DNA of 64,000 bases from Thermohalobaculum sp050331395 (GTDB taxonomy: Bacteria; Pseudomonadota; Alphaproteobacteria; Rhodobacterales; Rhodobacteraceae): positions 1 through 64,000 of the forward strand of contig JBHJGX010000003.1 in NCBI GenBank assembly GCA_050331395.1. Direction: 5' to 3'. Made by a program: the position numbers and the translations under genes. A model generated the notes under the pieces. The model saw only the letters and a list, made by a program, of their open reading frames with translations, had not been told where the DNA came from and searched no databases. Of this stretch, positions 53,239-61,309 are shown piece after piece (the stretch's first letter is position 1; every line of letters starts with the position of its first letter).

Positions 53239-53654
53239 TCGGACGCGTTTTCATTATCGCAGTGCTTCCGTTTTACACGGCTGCGGCTGACTTGGTGGCA
53301 ATCCGCACGTTGCCTGTTGGCACCATAATTGCGCGTAACGACCTAACGTTTAGCGAAAAGGTTGGCGCGACTGAGGCGTCCCTCCATTTTAGCTCAGTGG
53401 TGGGTAAGGAGGTTCGGCGAGCAATTTTTAAGGGGCGGCCTGTGACCGATACCGATCTCGGTCCGCCGACACTTGTTAACCGGAACGCTATTGTTGATCT
53501 CCTTTTTCAGACATTGGCGCTCCGCATCCGGACGGCAGGGCGCGCCCTCGACGCTGGAGGTCGAGGCGAAACAGTTAGAGTGCTTAATCTCGACAGCCGG
53601 CGGGTTGTTGTGGGGCGGGTCATCGGCCCCGGCCAGGTTGAGGTTCGACGATGA
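53235..53654 (+). CDS. flgA: Flagellar P-ring assembly protein FlgA
   Basis: A 139-residue FlgA-like protein: signal peptide (cut near TAAAD) and a single SAF-type domain, ending in the conserved VVVGRVIGPGQVEV. FlgA is the chaperone for FlgI in P-ring assembly; short versions like this are usual in Rhodobacterales. Its GTG overlaps the flgG stop and its own stop overlaps flgH by 4 bp. Confidence 0.88.
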   Translation: MIGRVFIIAVLPFYTAAADLVAIRTLPVGTIIARNDLTFSEKVGATEASLHFSSVVGKEVRRAIFKGRPVTDTDLGPPTLVNRNAIVDLLFQTLALRIRTAGRALDAGGRGETVRVLNLDSRRVVVGRVIGPGQVEVRR

Positions 53655-54388
53655 GGTTGGTCGGGCTTGTGATCGCTGCATTCCTCACCGGTTGTTCGGG
53701 GCAGCTCGACCATCTTGGCCAACCTCCCACGGTAACGGCACCGGGGTTGTCGATCGCAGCAGTGCCACCGCCATCACCCGAGCGAATGGCTTTGGTTCCG
53801 GCCCCGCCTCCCCCGGCTCCGGTGGCGACCACCGGATCACTCTGGCGATCTGGGCCTTCATCACTATTCGGCGACCGCAGAGCGCGACGGCGTGGCGATA
53901 TACTTACTGTTGTTGTAGAGATCGACGATCAAGGAGAGATTTCGAATAGTACAACACGCACGCGCACAGGAAGCGATGACGTCACGGTGAATGCCTTACT
54001 TGGTTTGCCTACTATCGCAGATACAGTTCTACCTGGAATAAATTCAATCTCTCCAGCCATATCAACTGACAGCAATAGCTCATATGCTGGTAATGGTGGC
54101 GTGGAGCGTGAAGAAGATATCACGTTTCGTATAGCGGCAACTGTAGAAAAAGTATTATCAAATGGTCATCTGGTTATTCGCGGCAGTCAAGAAGTGCGAA
54201 TCAATGCTGAGCTGCGGGATCTTCAATTAGCAGGAATCGTGCGTCCTGAGGATATTTCTCGGCAGAATGTGATTACTGCTGATAAAATTGCGGATGCACG
54301 GATTATATACGGTGGTCGTGGTCAACTCTCGAGCTTACAGCAACCCCGGTTTGGACAGCAGATCGTCGATACGATATCACCATTTTGA
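53651..54388 (+). CDS. flgH: Flagellar L-ring protein FlgH
   Basis: A 245-residue outer-membrane lipoprotein. The lipobox LTGCSG puts the lipidated cysteine at residue 15, followed by a Pro-rich linker and the family core SLW....SLFGDRRARRRGDILTVVVEI, then NGHLVIRGSQEVRINAELR and the terminal VRPEDISRQNVI stretch. The GC content falls again in the 3' half. Confidence 0.95.
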   Translation: MRLVGLVIAAFLTGCSGQLDHLGQPPTVTAPGLSIAAVPPPSPERMALVPAPPPPAPVATTGSLWRSGPSSLFGDRRARRRGDILTVVVEIDDQGEISNSTTRTRTGSDDVTVNALLGLPTIADTVLPGINSISPAISTDSNSSYAGNGGVEREEDITFRIAATVEKVLSNGHLVIRGSQEVRINAELRDLQLAGIVRPEDISRQNVITADKIADARIIYGGRGQLSSLQQPRFGQQIVDTISPF

Positions 54389-54397
54389 GGAGATCGA

Positions 54398-54865
54398 ATG
54401 CGTGCATTACTGGCAGTGGTCATGATATCTCTAGGCATAGGCCTGGGGTTGGGTCTTGGGTCTTACCTCAGATCAACGGAACCTTCGGTTACACAGGATA
54501 GCAAGCATACCGGAGAAGATGAAGGCAAAAACACTCAAGATAAATCTACGTATTTTACAATTGATGATCAAATCATTGTCCCAATAGTCGATGATGGAAA
54601 AACTAAAGCACTTATGCTTTTTGAGCTTGCCCTTGAAATACCTGACTGGGATCCGGCTTTCATTCGTGCTCAAGAGCCAAAATTGCGTGACTCTTTTTTA
54701 CGCGAATTACTTTTTATTTCGCATACGGGTGCATTTTCAAAAAAATACACAAATGAGCGTGTGATTGAAAAAGTGAAACGCAAACTCCTTGCTGCAGCAC
54801 GGTATCATCTCGGGCGAGATGTGAAAGAGATTCTTATTTTAGATTTTCTTCGCCAAGATTTTTGA
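54398..54865 (+). CDS. Second FliL-family protein
   Basis: A 155-residue FliL-like protein: N-terminal glycine-rich transmembrane helix (about 3-25), a short charged linker, and the FliL domain ending in RDVKEILILDFLRQDF. Rhodobacterales often have a second fliL-like gene immediately after flgH, as here. It is A/T-rich and marks the right end of the composition-altered block. Confidence 0.82.
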   Translation: MRALLAVVMISLGIGLGLGLGSYLRSTEPSVTQDSKHTGEDEGKNTQDKSTYFTIDDQIIVPIVDDGKTKALMLFELALEIPDWDPAFIRAQEPKLRDSFLRELLFISHTGAFSKKYTNERVIEKVKRKLLAAARYHLGRDVKEILILDFLRQDF

Positions 54866-55133
54866 GAAGAGTACTTTTTTTATTGGCATGGAGTCGTAGA
54901 CAAGGGGTCTCATTTGGGCGTGATTCGGAATGTAGGCTGGTGAGGGGGGGCAGCCTTCATGACCAAACCACTAGGAGCTGGGCACCCGCAAGAACCATGC
55001 TCGTGAGGCGGCGGGGCTGACGGCCGGTCGCGATCCAGTCTCGGGGCAACCCGATAGCGGTATGACTGGGCCTGTTTTCGCTTACTTCGGGCGGACTCAC
55101 CCCATGGCGGGCCGGGGTTTTTGCGAGCGCCCA

Positions 55134-55511
55134 GATGCCGCCGCCCATGACGGCGCCCGACTTCGGGAGGGCCTGATCGACCGGGAGAACACCAGCTCGG
55201 AGGTCTGGGCGGACACGGCCTACCGAAGCCAGGCCAACGAGGCGTACCTGGCCGGCATCGGCAAGCGGAGCCGCATCCACCGGAAGAAGCCGGCGGGCAA
55301 GCCCATGGCCAAGAACACAGCCCGGACCAACGCCGCAAAGTCTAAGATCCGCCGCGCCGTCGAACACCCCTTCGCCCACCAGAAGGGCATCATGGGTCTG
55401 GTCGTCCGCACCATCGGCACGGCCCGCGCCGAGACCAAGATCGGCCTCGCCAATCTCGCCTTCAACATGCGCCGATTGGTCTGGCTCGAAGGGAGACCCG
55501 CGCCTGGATGA
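55134..55511 (+). pseudogene. IS5-family transposase, C-terminal remnant
   Basis: The frame encodes the C-terminal third of an IS5-family DDE transposase: SEVWADTAYRSQANEAYL, then SRIHRKKPAGKPM, RRAVEHPFAHQK and LVVRTIGTARAETKIGLANLAFNMRRLVWL. The N-terminal two thirds, including two catalytic aspartates, are not present upstream, where sequence does not resemble a transposase. Confidence 0.85.
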
Positions 55512-55636
55512 CGGGAAAACAGCCTGCCAGATGGAATGTCACCGCTGAACATGTCCTTCGATCAGCCGGTGAAGCGCTCTCGGGACCCCGAGGTCGTCAA
55601 AGAATGGTCCGATGACCGGTTCTTCGAGGCATCGGA

Positions 55637-56131
55637 TCAATCTGGCTCATATTCGCAGGCGGTGAAGTAGTTGGCGCATTCGTGAGGTGAGAAGGCGTCG
55701 ATGAGGGTGCCGATCCGGTCCCATAGGACCTCCACGCTGCGCTCGGCGGCCTTTCGGAGCAGAGCCTTGAGCTTGGCGAAGGTGAGTTCGATGGGGTTGA
55801 GGTCTGGACTGTACGGCGGAAGGAAGCGGAGACAGGCGCCTCTGGCCTCGATCGCCTCGCGGGCGGCGACGCGCTTGTGGCTCGACAGGTTGTCGAGGAT
55901 CACGACGTCGCCGGGGCCAAGCGTTGGCGCGAGCACATGGCGGACATAGGCCTCGAACCAGTCGCCGTTGATCAGGCCGTCCAGCACCATCGGCGCGACC
56001 ATGCCGCTGAGCCGCAGGCCCGCCACGAAATTGGTGGGCTTGCGGTGCCCGTGAGGGACGCCCATCCGCAGCCGTTCGCCGCGCCGGCAGCGGCCGTGGG
56101 TGCGGGCCATGTTTGTCGCGGTCCAGGTCAC
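55637..56131 (-). CDS. IS630-family transposase, DDE part (ORF B)
   Basis: Encodes the catalytic domain of an IS630-type transposase. VILDNLSSHK holds the second catalytic Asp and FLPPYSPDLNPIELTFAKLK the third acidic residue; the first Asp would be in VIDVTW just upstream in the same open phase (from about 56262), where family members usually have IDETW. The stretch before VIDVTW is longer than the family norm. It would be expressed only by frameshifting from ORF A (see that entry). Confidence 0.8.
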   Translation of the reverse strand: MTWTATNMARTHGRCRRGERLRMGVPHGHRKPTNFVAGLRLSGMVAPMVLDGLINGDWFEAYVRHVLAPTLGPGDVVILDNLSSHKRVAAREAIEARGACLRFLPPYSPDLNPIELTFAKLKALLRKAAERSVEVLWDRIGTLIDAFSPHECANYFTACEYEPD

Positions 56132-56244
56132 ATCGATGACGTCGCGAAGCGGCGCGCGCCAAGCGTGGAGGCGCCGGGGGTCGAGGTCTGGTTGGCCACC
56201 GAACCAGGCCCGGCGCTTCCTCAGAACGTCCGGCCGATCCTGCT

Positions 56245-56622
56245 CTATCGCGTGCGCGATCTTTTTTTACGAGTGATGCCATGGCGCTGGAAGAACCGGG
56301 ACAAGGTCGAGCTCGGAACGGCGATGCCGGGCCCCGCCAGACGCGCCTCAAGCTCGTCGAGACTTTGGTCGCGCTCTTCCTCTAACGCATCGATCACCGC
56401 ACCGTGGTGCGCCTCGATGCGCCGCGAGCGCGTATCGCCGCCTTGCTGCTTTGGCTCGAAGCTGCCCGTCGTGCGCCGCGCCGCGTCCCAGCGGATCACC
56501 GACGAGACCGAAACCCCGAACCGCCCCGCCGCTGCCCGGCGGCTCAACCCCGCATCAACCGCAGCCACGGCTCGCCGCCTCAGATCCATGGAAAGTGGTT
56601 TGCCCATACCAATGCCCAACAT
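56245..56622 (-). CDS. IS630-family transposase, HTH part (ORF A)
   Basis: A 125-residue protein with an N-terminal helix-turn-helix (RRAAAGRFGVSVSSVIRW near 29-46) and a second helical DNA-binding segment, ending in TRKKRSRTR. At 56262-56268 a run of seven A (in the reading strand) lies at the KK codons; a -1 slip there enters the frame of ORF B without a stop, and reads AIEQDRPDVLRKRRAWFGGQPDLDP, the normal continuation of the family. IS630 elements are known to use this kind of frameshift, so the element may be intact. Confidence 0.8.
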   Translation of the reverse strand: MLGIGMGKPLSMDLRRRAVAAVDAGLSRRAAAGRFGVSVSSVIRWDAARRTTGSFEPKQQGGDTRSRRIEAHHGAVIDALEEERDQSLDELEARLAGPGIAVPSSTLSRFFQRHGITRKKRSRTR

Positions 56623-56699
56623 CTGCTCCTTTGGGCACTGAATCAGGCAAATGCTGCGCTGGGAATCCCCTCAATTCGATTCAGCGAGGACGGGCACCG

Positions 56700-57154
56700 C
56701 TCTACGGATATGGCGAGCATGGAGATCGTCGGCTGGTCCATGTCCGACAGCCTGAAGAAAGGCTTGGCGATCGATGCCATGCGCAGGGCGCTGCCGAACC
56801 GACGGCCGGCACCCTGCCTGATCTGCCATTCTGACCGGGGGATGTCCAATACGTCAGCGGCGACTGCCGCAAGTTGCTTGCGGTCCATGACGCCAAGACT
56901 TCGATGAGCGGCAAGGGGATCTGCCTCGACAACGCGCCGATGGAGCACGCTGCGCGCGCGCCGTTTCGCGACGACTTCGGCTCGCTCAGGACCGAGTTGG
57001 TCCACCGCGCCCACTTCCGATCTCGCCGCCAGGCAAAGGCCGCGCTCTTCGAGTACATCGCCATCTTATACAACCGACGGCGCCACCACCCTGCGTCGGC
57101 TACAGACCCCCCGAACAGGCCAGGATCGACATGACCCGCGCCAATGCAGCATAA
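56700..57154 (+). pseudogene. IS3-family transposase orfB, 3' remnant with frameshifts
   Basis: Readable in pieces: EIVGWSMSDSLKKGLAIDAMRRAL then HSDRG in one phase, then after a shift near 56845 SMSGKGICLDNAP and LRTELVHRAHFRSRRQAKAALFEYI in another, and after a third shift near 57110 VGYRPPEQARIDMTRANAA ending at TAA 57152-57154. These are the C-terminal integrase-core motifs of IS3 orfB. The N-terminal half and orfA are missing, so it is dead. Confidence 0.85.
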
Positions 57155-57289
57155 TCAATGGCCGCTCACTCCGGTCTCAGCGGCCAAGCTCTATCACCCG
57201 AGCGTCTCCCCAACGAGCGCTGCCCTTGCTACTTCAAGCCCGCGTCGAGATGAACTCCCTCTAGCCCAGATGCACCGCTCACGGTGAGC

Positions 57290-57979
57290 TCAATCGGTCG
57301 GTAGCCGCACTGCCGCGACACGATCCAGACCAACCTCGCCGCCGTCGCCGAGCACCAAAATTGGCCCCGTCTCAGAGGCGCGAACACCAAGAACGTGGCG
57401 AAACACCTCCGCAGGTTTATTCAATATTTCGTCACCCTGCGAGCTGTATGAAAGGATAATTCGGATTTCTTCTCCGAGAAGGTCAACGCCCGACGCGTCC
57501 AGGCCGTCCCATTCGCCAGTTGCATCGGTCCCCAAGGATAGCGAGAGTTCTCTGAGCACGGTGCCGTCCGGCCGCGTCACCCGCGCAGTGATTGCATCTG
57601 CGGCAAGAAGAGGCGGCACGTCGAAGGCCACAGGCTCTCCGGTTGCCTCGAAAAGTCCATCGGTAAGGCTGATTTCGCGCCCAATCCATGCAGTTGCGCG
57701 TTCCACGTTTTCGGTTGAGAGGCTTGCTGCGAGATCGTCGAGGCGCCGGTTCGTTCCGATCAATTGTTCGACCGTTGAAAAGTTTGCAAGCTGTGCCACA
57801 AATTCTGTAGAGTCGAGTGGTTGAAGAGGGTCTTGATTCCTTAGCTGCGCAGTCAATAGGCTTAGAAAACTTTCAAAATCGGCATTAGCTGTCGAAGTAG
57901 CTTGGTCTGTACCACTATTGAGCCTGGCTAAATCATCGATTTGAGTGGAAAAAAGCGGCGGGTTGAGTGCGATGTCCAT
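57290..57979 (-). CDS. flgD: Flagellar hook capping protein FlgD
   Basis: A 229-residue hook scaffold protein. The N-terminal conserved segment FESFLSLLTAQLRNQDPLQPLDSTEFVAQLANFS is FlgD's hallmark, followed by the ring domain and a C-terminal Ig-like fold (WDGLDASGVDLLGEE). Needed to assemble the hook and removed on completion. Follows fliK (12 bp) on the minus strand and ends next to the insertion-sequence cluster. Confidence 0.93.
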   Translation of the reverse strand: MDIALNPPLFSTQIDDLARLNSGTDQATSTANADFESFLSLLTAQLRNQDPLQPLDSTEFVAQLANFSTVEQLIGTNRRLDDLAASLSTENVERATAWIGREISLTDGLFEATGEPVAFDVPPLLAADAITARVTRPDGTVLRELSLSLGTDATGEWDGLDASGVDLLGEEIRIILSYSSQGDEILNKPAEVFRHVLGVRASETGPILVLGDGGEVGLDRVAAVRLPTD

Positions 57980-57991
57980 GGGGTTTCCTTG

Positions 57992-60280
57992 TTAGACTCT
58001 GAGATCAATACCGTCGTGGTTGACCAGCGAACGAGGCAGGGTTCCAACCTCCTCGGGCTCAGTGATTGCTTCGGTCTTCAGGGGGTAGACGTCAGTACTT
58101 TGGCGTTCGCCGAAGCCGCGACCGCCTGAAAACCGCAAGTCGATATCGGCAAAACCGAGATCCTGGAGTTGTTGGAGTAGCAGATCCCCATGTCGACGAA
58201 GTAAATCCGCGGTGGAGCCCCGCTCGGCGGCGAGGCTCGCTCGCAGTCCTTGATCGGCAATTTCGAGACCGATCTCGACCCGCCCGAGCTCGGGAGGATC
58301 GAGTTGAAGCTGAATGTGCCCGGGAACGGTTTGTGGCTGGATCGCACCCGCGAGTTGCGGAGCGATATGTCGGATGGCGGGTTCGCCGCCCCGTCCCGCG
58401 ACGGAGGTCTCCGTGGCGACCTTCGCTGCTCCCTCGCCGGGAACCGATGCGGCGGAGAGATTGTCGGGAGCGATCGCGTCGGTTGCAGCGAATGAGATCG
58501 CAGATCGCGGCTCCGAGATCTCGAGGCCAAGGGCAGGACGTGGGGCCCCGGGCGAGAGGTCGAGAGGGGGGAGCGTCGAGAAGATCCCGAGATCGGACTG
58601 AACTTTCGCGGCCTTTTTGTCGGAACCTCCGCCGCTCGCAAAGGCCGGTTCTCCCCAAGAAGACCCGTAGGCAATCGGAGCCGTGGCGGAAGTTTGCGGC
58701 TCCGATGACGCCGCCGCCGTGACGGGCGCCGACGGCTGTTTACCGTTGTGAGAAGGTGTTGGCATCTGAGTTGAGGTTATCGACGCGGTCTCGGTCGCGA
58801 CCGCTTGCACCCCGGAGAGCGCTGTCACGGGCACAGACGGCGTTGCCGGCCCCGCCTTGGCCAGCGCTGCCGGCGCGGTTGGCACGACATCGAGGTTCTC
58901 GTGGGACGGGAGCGTCGCCTCGGCCCCTGACGTCTGAACGTTCGAAGAGAGGTTTGTCAGCGTTGGAGGTGCCAACTCATGCGCTGGGTTGGTTGAAGAC
59001 GTTGCGGCAAAGTCGGGTAGCGTCGCGGTGCGCCCGAGCTGGCTATTGATCCCCGACACGGACAAATCGGCCGCATTGACCGATTGCCCGATTTGCGTAT
59101 TTAACCGTTCAACTGATGGTACTTTATTCAGCTGGCTGATATTTGCACCCGAAACGACAGGGGCACCGGCAAGGGTGTTCTGCGTCTCGGCTTTGAGGCG
59201 CGCGACCGACGCTCCTCCGGCACCGCCCGTCAACCATGGCGCCAAGACCTGTTCCGCCGATTTCGGTCCGCTCGAGTTGAAGGACAGACGCGCCATTAAG
59301 GGCTGCGCCTCAGAAGTTGCGGACTCGCCCTCGGCTCGCATCACAAAGTTTTGAATGGCCACCGAGCCGACGCCAGGTGCGCCCTTGGCATCCTCTGTCA
59401 GTGTGACCAAAGCGTTTTGTATAAGTCTTGGCAATTCCGCGAGTACCCTAGAAATAGAAGCCCCACCAGCTTTTTCCTGACCAAAGATCGATTGCAACGA
59501 TGGGGTCAAGGCAGAGACAACAGCCTCAGTCACCGCAGCAGGACTGGCCTGCGCGCCCCTTGCCAAAAGCATTTCCAAATGTCGAACGGAATCGATCAGC
59601 CGGGCCTTCGACGTGTCGGCAGAGTTCGTCCGAACGATAAAGGGTGGCGCAGACGTTTCCTTCCCCTGTTGTGTTGTCGCATTTATTGGTCCTTCACCGT
59701 CACTTGCCTGCAGCGTAATCGGCAGCAAAGGCGTGGACCCCGAAGATTTCAAAAGCGGATCGATCGGCTGCGCGACCGTTTCTAATGAACCAGACCCAAT
59801 TTGACCAATTCCCGTAACGACTGGGCCGAGAAGCGCAGAAATTTGGGATTTTGAAGCGCCGATCCGCGATCCCAACGCCGCGGGAGACGCCTCTAGTGCT
59901 CGAAATACGCCCCCCGCCGCCTCACGGATGGCCTCAGCGTCGGTCTGGGTCAGCGGCCCCTCGGACCCGCGAAGTAGGGCGATGAGCGCATCAATCGCCG
60001 CGAGCACAGCTTCGGTGAGCTGGTCCTCGTCCGGCTCGTCCATCGGGCGCGAGACCCCGGCGGTCTCGGTTTTCGTTTCAGCTTGTCCACCAGGCTCCCC
60101 GACGCGCGGCTCTTCGGGTGCCGAGGGGTCCGACGCGGCTTCCGACGCTGGCGCGCGCGGTCCGGCTGCTCCGGCAAATACCGACGAAAACCCCCCTGAG
60201 GAGCGATCGCTCTCCGGGAACAGGAGCGATGCAACGCCTGATTTCGGCGCAGCGTTCGAAAGGTTGGCGGGGAACTCCAT
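57992..60280 (-). CDS. fliK: Flagellar hook-length control protein FliK
   Basis: A 762-residue protein with a long Ala/Ser/Thr/Pro-rich N-terminal region, as expected for the molecular ruler, and the C-terminal FliK domain near residues 640-740 (LQLDPPELGRVEIGLEIADQ). It controls hook length and switches export specificity. I chose the ATG at 60280 because its neighbour residues fit and a longer frame reaches into the divergent gene's region. Divergent from the flgJ-like gene over 126 bp. Confidence 0.88.
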   Translation of the reverse strand: MEFPANLSNAAPKSGVASLLFPESDRSSGGFSSVFAGAAGPRAPASEAASDPSAPEEPRVGEPGGQAETKTETAGVSRPMDEPDEDQLTEAVLAAIDALIALLRGSEGPLTQTDAEAIREAAGGVFRALEASPAALGSRIGASKSQISALLGPVVTGIGQIGSGSLETVAQPIDPLLKSSGSTPLLPITLQASDGEGPINATTQQGKETSAPPFIVRTNSADTSKARLIDSVRHLEMLLARGAQASPAAVTEAVVSALTPSLQSIFGQEKAGGASISRVLAELPRLIQNALVTLTEDAKGAPGVGSVAIQNFVMRAEGESATSEAQPLMARLSFNSSGPKSAEQVLAPWLTGGAGGASVARLKAETQNTLAGAPVVSGANISQLNKVPSVERLNTQIGQSVNAADLSVSGINSQLGRTATLPDFAATSSTNPAHELAPPTLTNLSSNVQTSGAEATLPSHENLDVVPTAPAALAKAGPATPSVPVTALSGVQAVATETASITSTQMPTPSHNGKQPSAPVTAAASSEPQTSATAPIAYGSSWGEPAFASGGGSDKKAAKVQSDLGIFSTLPPLDLSPGAPRPALGLEISEPRSAISFAATDAIAPDNLSAASVPGEGAAKVATETSVAGRGGEPAIRHIAPQLAGAIQPQTVPGHIQLQLDPPELGRVEIGLEIADQGLRASLAAERGSTADLLRRHGDLLLQQLQDLGFADIDLRFSGGRGFGERQSTDVYPLKTEAITEPEEVGTLPRSLVNHDGIDLRV

Positions 60281-60406
60281 CGTCGAATCCTGTTTTGTGA
60301 TGACGGAGCAGACGTAAACAGGACGGATTACCAATTGTTTACCGACGACGAAGTAAAGGGGTCAGCGACGAGACGCGATGTCGCCAGTACGTTCAGGAGA
60401 CGGTTT
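60281..60406. promoter_or_regulatory. Divergent fliK/flgJ-like control region
   Basis: This 126-bp gap separates fliK-flgD from the rightward flgJ-like, flgN-like pair. It contains TTAC-N7-TTAC (60328-60342), a partial match to a CtrA-type direct repeat with one mismatch in each half site. This is a weak candidate only. Confidence 0.25.
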
Positions 60407-60727
60407 ATGGAGTTGCAGGCCTCTTTAGTCGATTTGTCGATGCTGCGCAGGCCGCGGGAGTCAAATCTCACCTCTGCCGCGCTGGGACCTGATGCGGAGG
60501 TTGCGGATTTGCGGGCGGCAGCTGCCGCGTTCGAAGCGATTTTCCTGGCCGAGATGCTGCGGCACACTGGGCTTGCCGAACCGCCGGCGATGTTCAACGG
60601 GGGGCCGGGGGAACGGGCATTCTCAAGCCTCCTGATTGATGCACATGCGCAAAACCTTGCCGATGCCGGCGGGCTGGGCCTTGCGGACGCGATCTATGCG
60701 GATCTCCGCGCGCGGGCCGATCCATGA
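60407..60727 (+). CDS. FlgJ-like rod-binding protein
   Basis: A 106-residue protein with the rod-binding FlgJ N-domain pattern: AAAFEAIFLAEMLRHTGL and the GERAFSSLLIDAHAQNLADAGGLGLADAIY helix. It lacks the muramidase domain, as in most alphaproteobacteria. The ATG at 60407 is favoured by an AGGAG seven bases upstream over a TTG 72 bases earlier. Its stop overlaps the next gene by 4 bp. Confidence 0.82.
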   Translation: MELQASLVDLSMLRRPRESNLTSAALGPDAEVADLRAAAAAFEAIFLAEMLRHTGLAEPPAMFNGGPGERAFSSLLIDAHAQNLADAGGLGLADAIYADLRARADP

Positions 60728-61101
60728 CGGCTGACGATCCGCTTTTGGTCCTCGTCGCGCGGGGGCACTCTATCCTTGCGGAGGAGCGTCAAACGGTCGC
60801 ATCTGGGCGATTCGCCGACGTGTCGAAGATCGAAAGTCGCAAGACCGCGCTGCTCGACGCGCTCGAAGACGCGATCAGAAAGTCGCCTGCGACCGTGGAC
60901 CACCGGGCGGCCCTAGAAGGGCTGATTGCCGACAGTCGGCGCAACGAACGCATCCTTCGTGCGGCGCAGGAAGGACTGCGGCGGGCCCGAACCCGGATCG
61001 CCGCGATACTTGCCACACGCAAAGGCGATGTCGCCTATGCCGAGGACGGCAGCCGGATCACAAGCCGCGCGGATGCCGAGGGTCGTTCGAAAAGCGCCTA
61101 G
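60724..61101 (+). CDS. FlgN-like chaperone
   Basis: A 125-residue mostly helical protein with a FlgN/FliT-like pattern (two long amphipathic helices with charged faces, conserved ILAEER and LEGLIADSRRNERILRAA). FlgN-like proteins protect hook-filament junction proteins before export. Family identity is by position (after the flgJ-like gene, before flagellin) and helical make-up rather than strong motifs. Confidence 0.6.
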   Translation: MTADDPLLVLVARGHSILAEERQTVASGRFADVSKIESRKTALLDALEDAIRKSPATVDHRAALEGLIADSRRNERILRAAQEGLRRARTRIAAILATRKGDVAYAEDGSRITSRADAEGRSKSA

Positions 61102-61309
61102 GCCTTTTACGCTACGGCAATCATTTCGGTGTTTCTCTCCACGTGAGCCGGGCGGCGGAGTGCCTGGCCACCCCCCGGCGAAGGCAGGGGTCACTGTCAG
61201 AAGGCAATCCTGGTCGGGTTTTCGCACCGGCCGGTCTTCGGTCCCTCGGCATCCGCGGGATAGGTGAAACGGCGTCGGGAAGCCCGTCGCCAAGACAAGG
61301 GATAGTCTC
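61102..61309. other. Intergenic region upstream of flagellin with hairpin-forming repeat
   Basis: This 208-bp gap precedes flagellin. At 61166-61196 lies an imperfect palindrome ending in CCCCGGCGAAGGCAGGGG, similar to a dispersed hairpin repeat common in alphaproteobacterial intergenic DNA, which could act as a terminator or RNA stabiliser. No confident sigma-28, sigma-54 or CtrA box was found by eye. No credible gene. Confidence 0.4.

Larger units (their letters stand above)
54893..57154. mobile_element. Cluster of insertion-sequence remnants (IS5, IS630, IS3 families)
   Basis: Between the second fliL-like gene and flgD lie three unrelated insertion sequence fragments. Left is the C-terminal part of an IS5-family transposase (to 55511), the middle is an IS630-family element with both ORFs (55637-56622), and right is a frame-disrupted IS3-family orfB tail (about 56700-57154). 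Terminal inverted repeats could not be defined by eye. The G+C content returns to the genomic level here. The next ~135 bp to flgD contain a 7-bp inverted repeat (57160-57166/57179-57185) and no gene. Confidence 0.75.
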
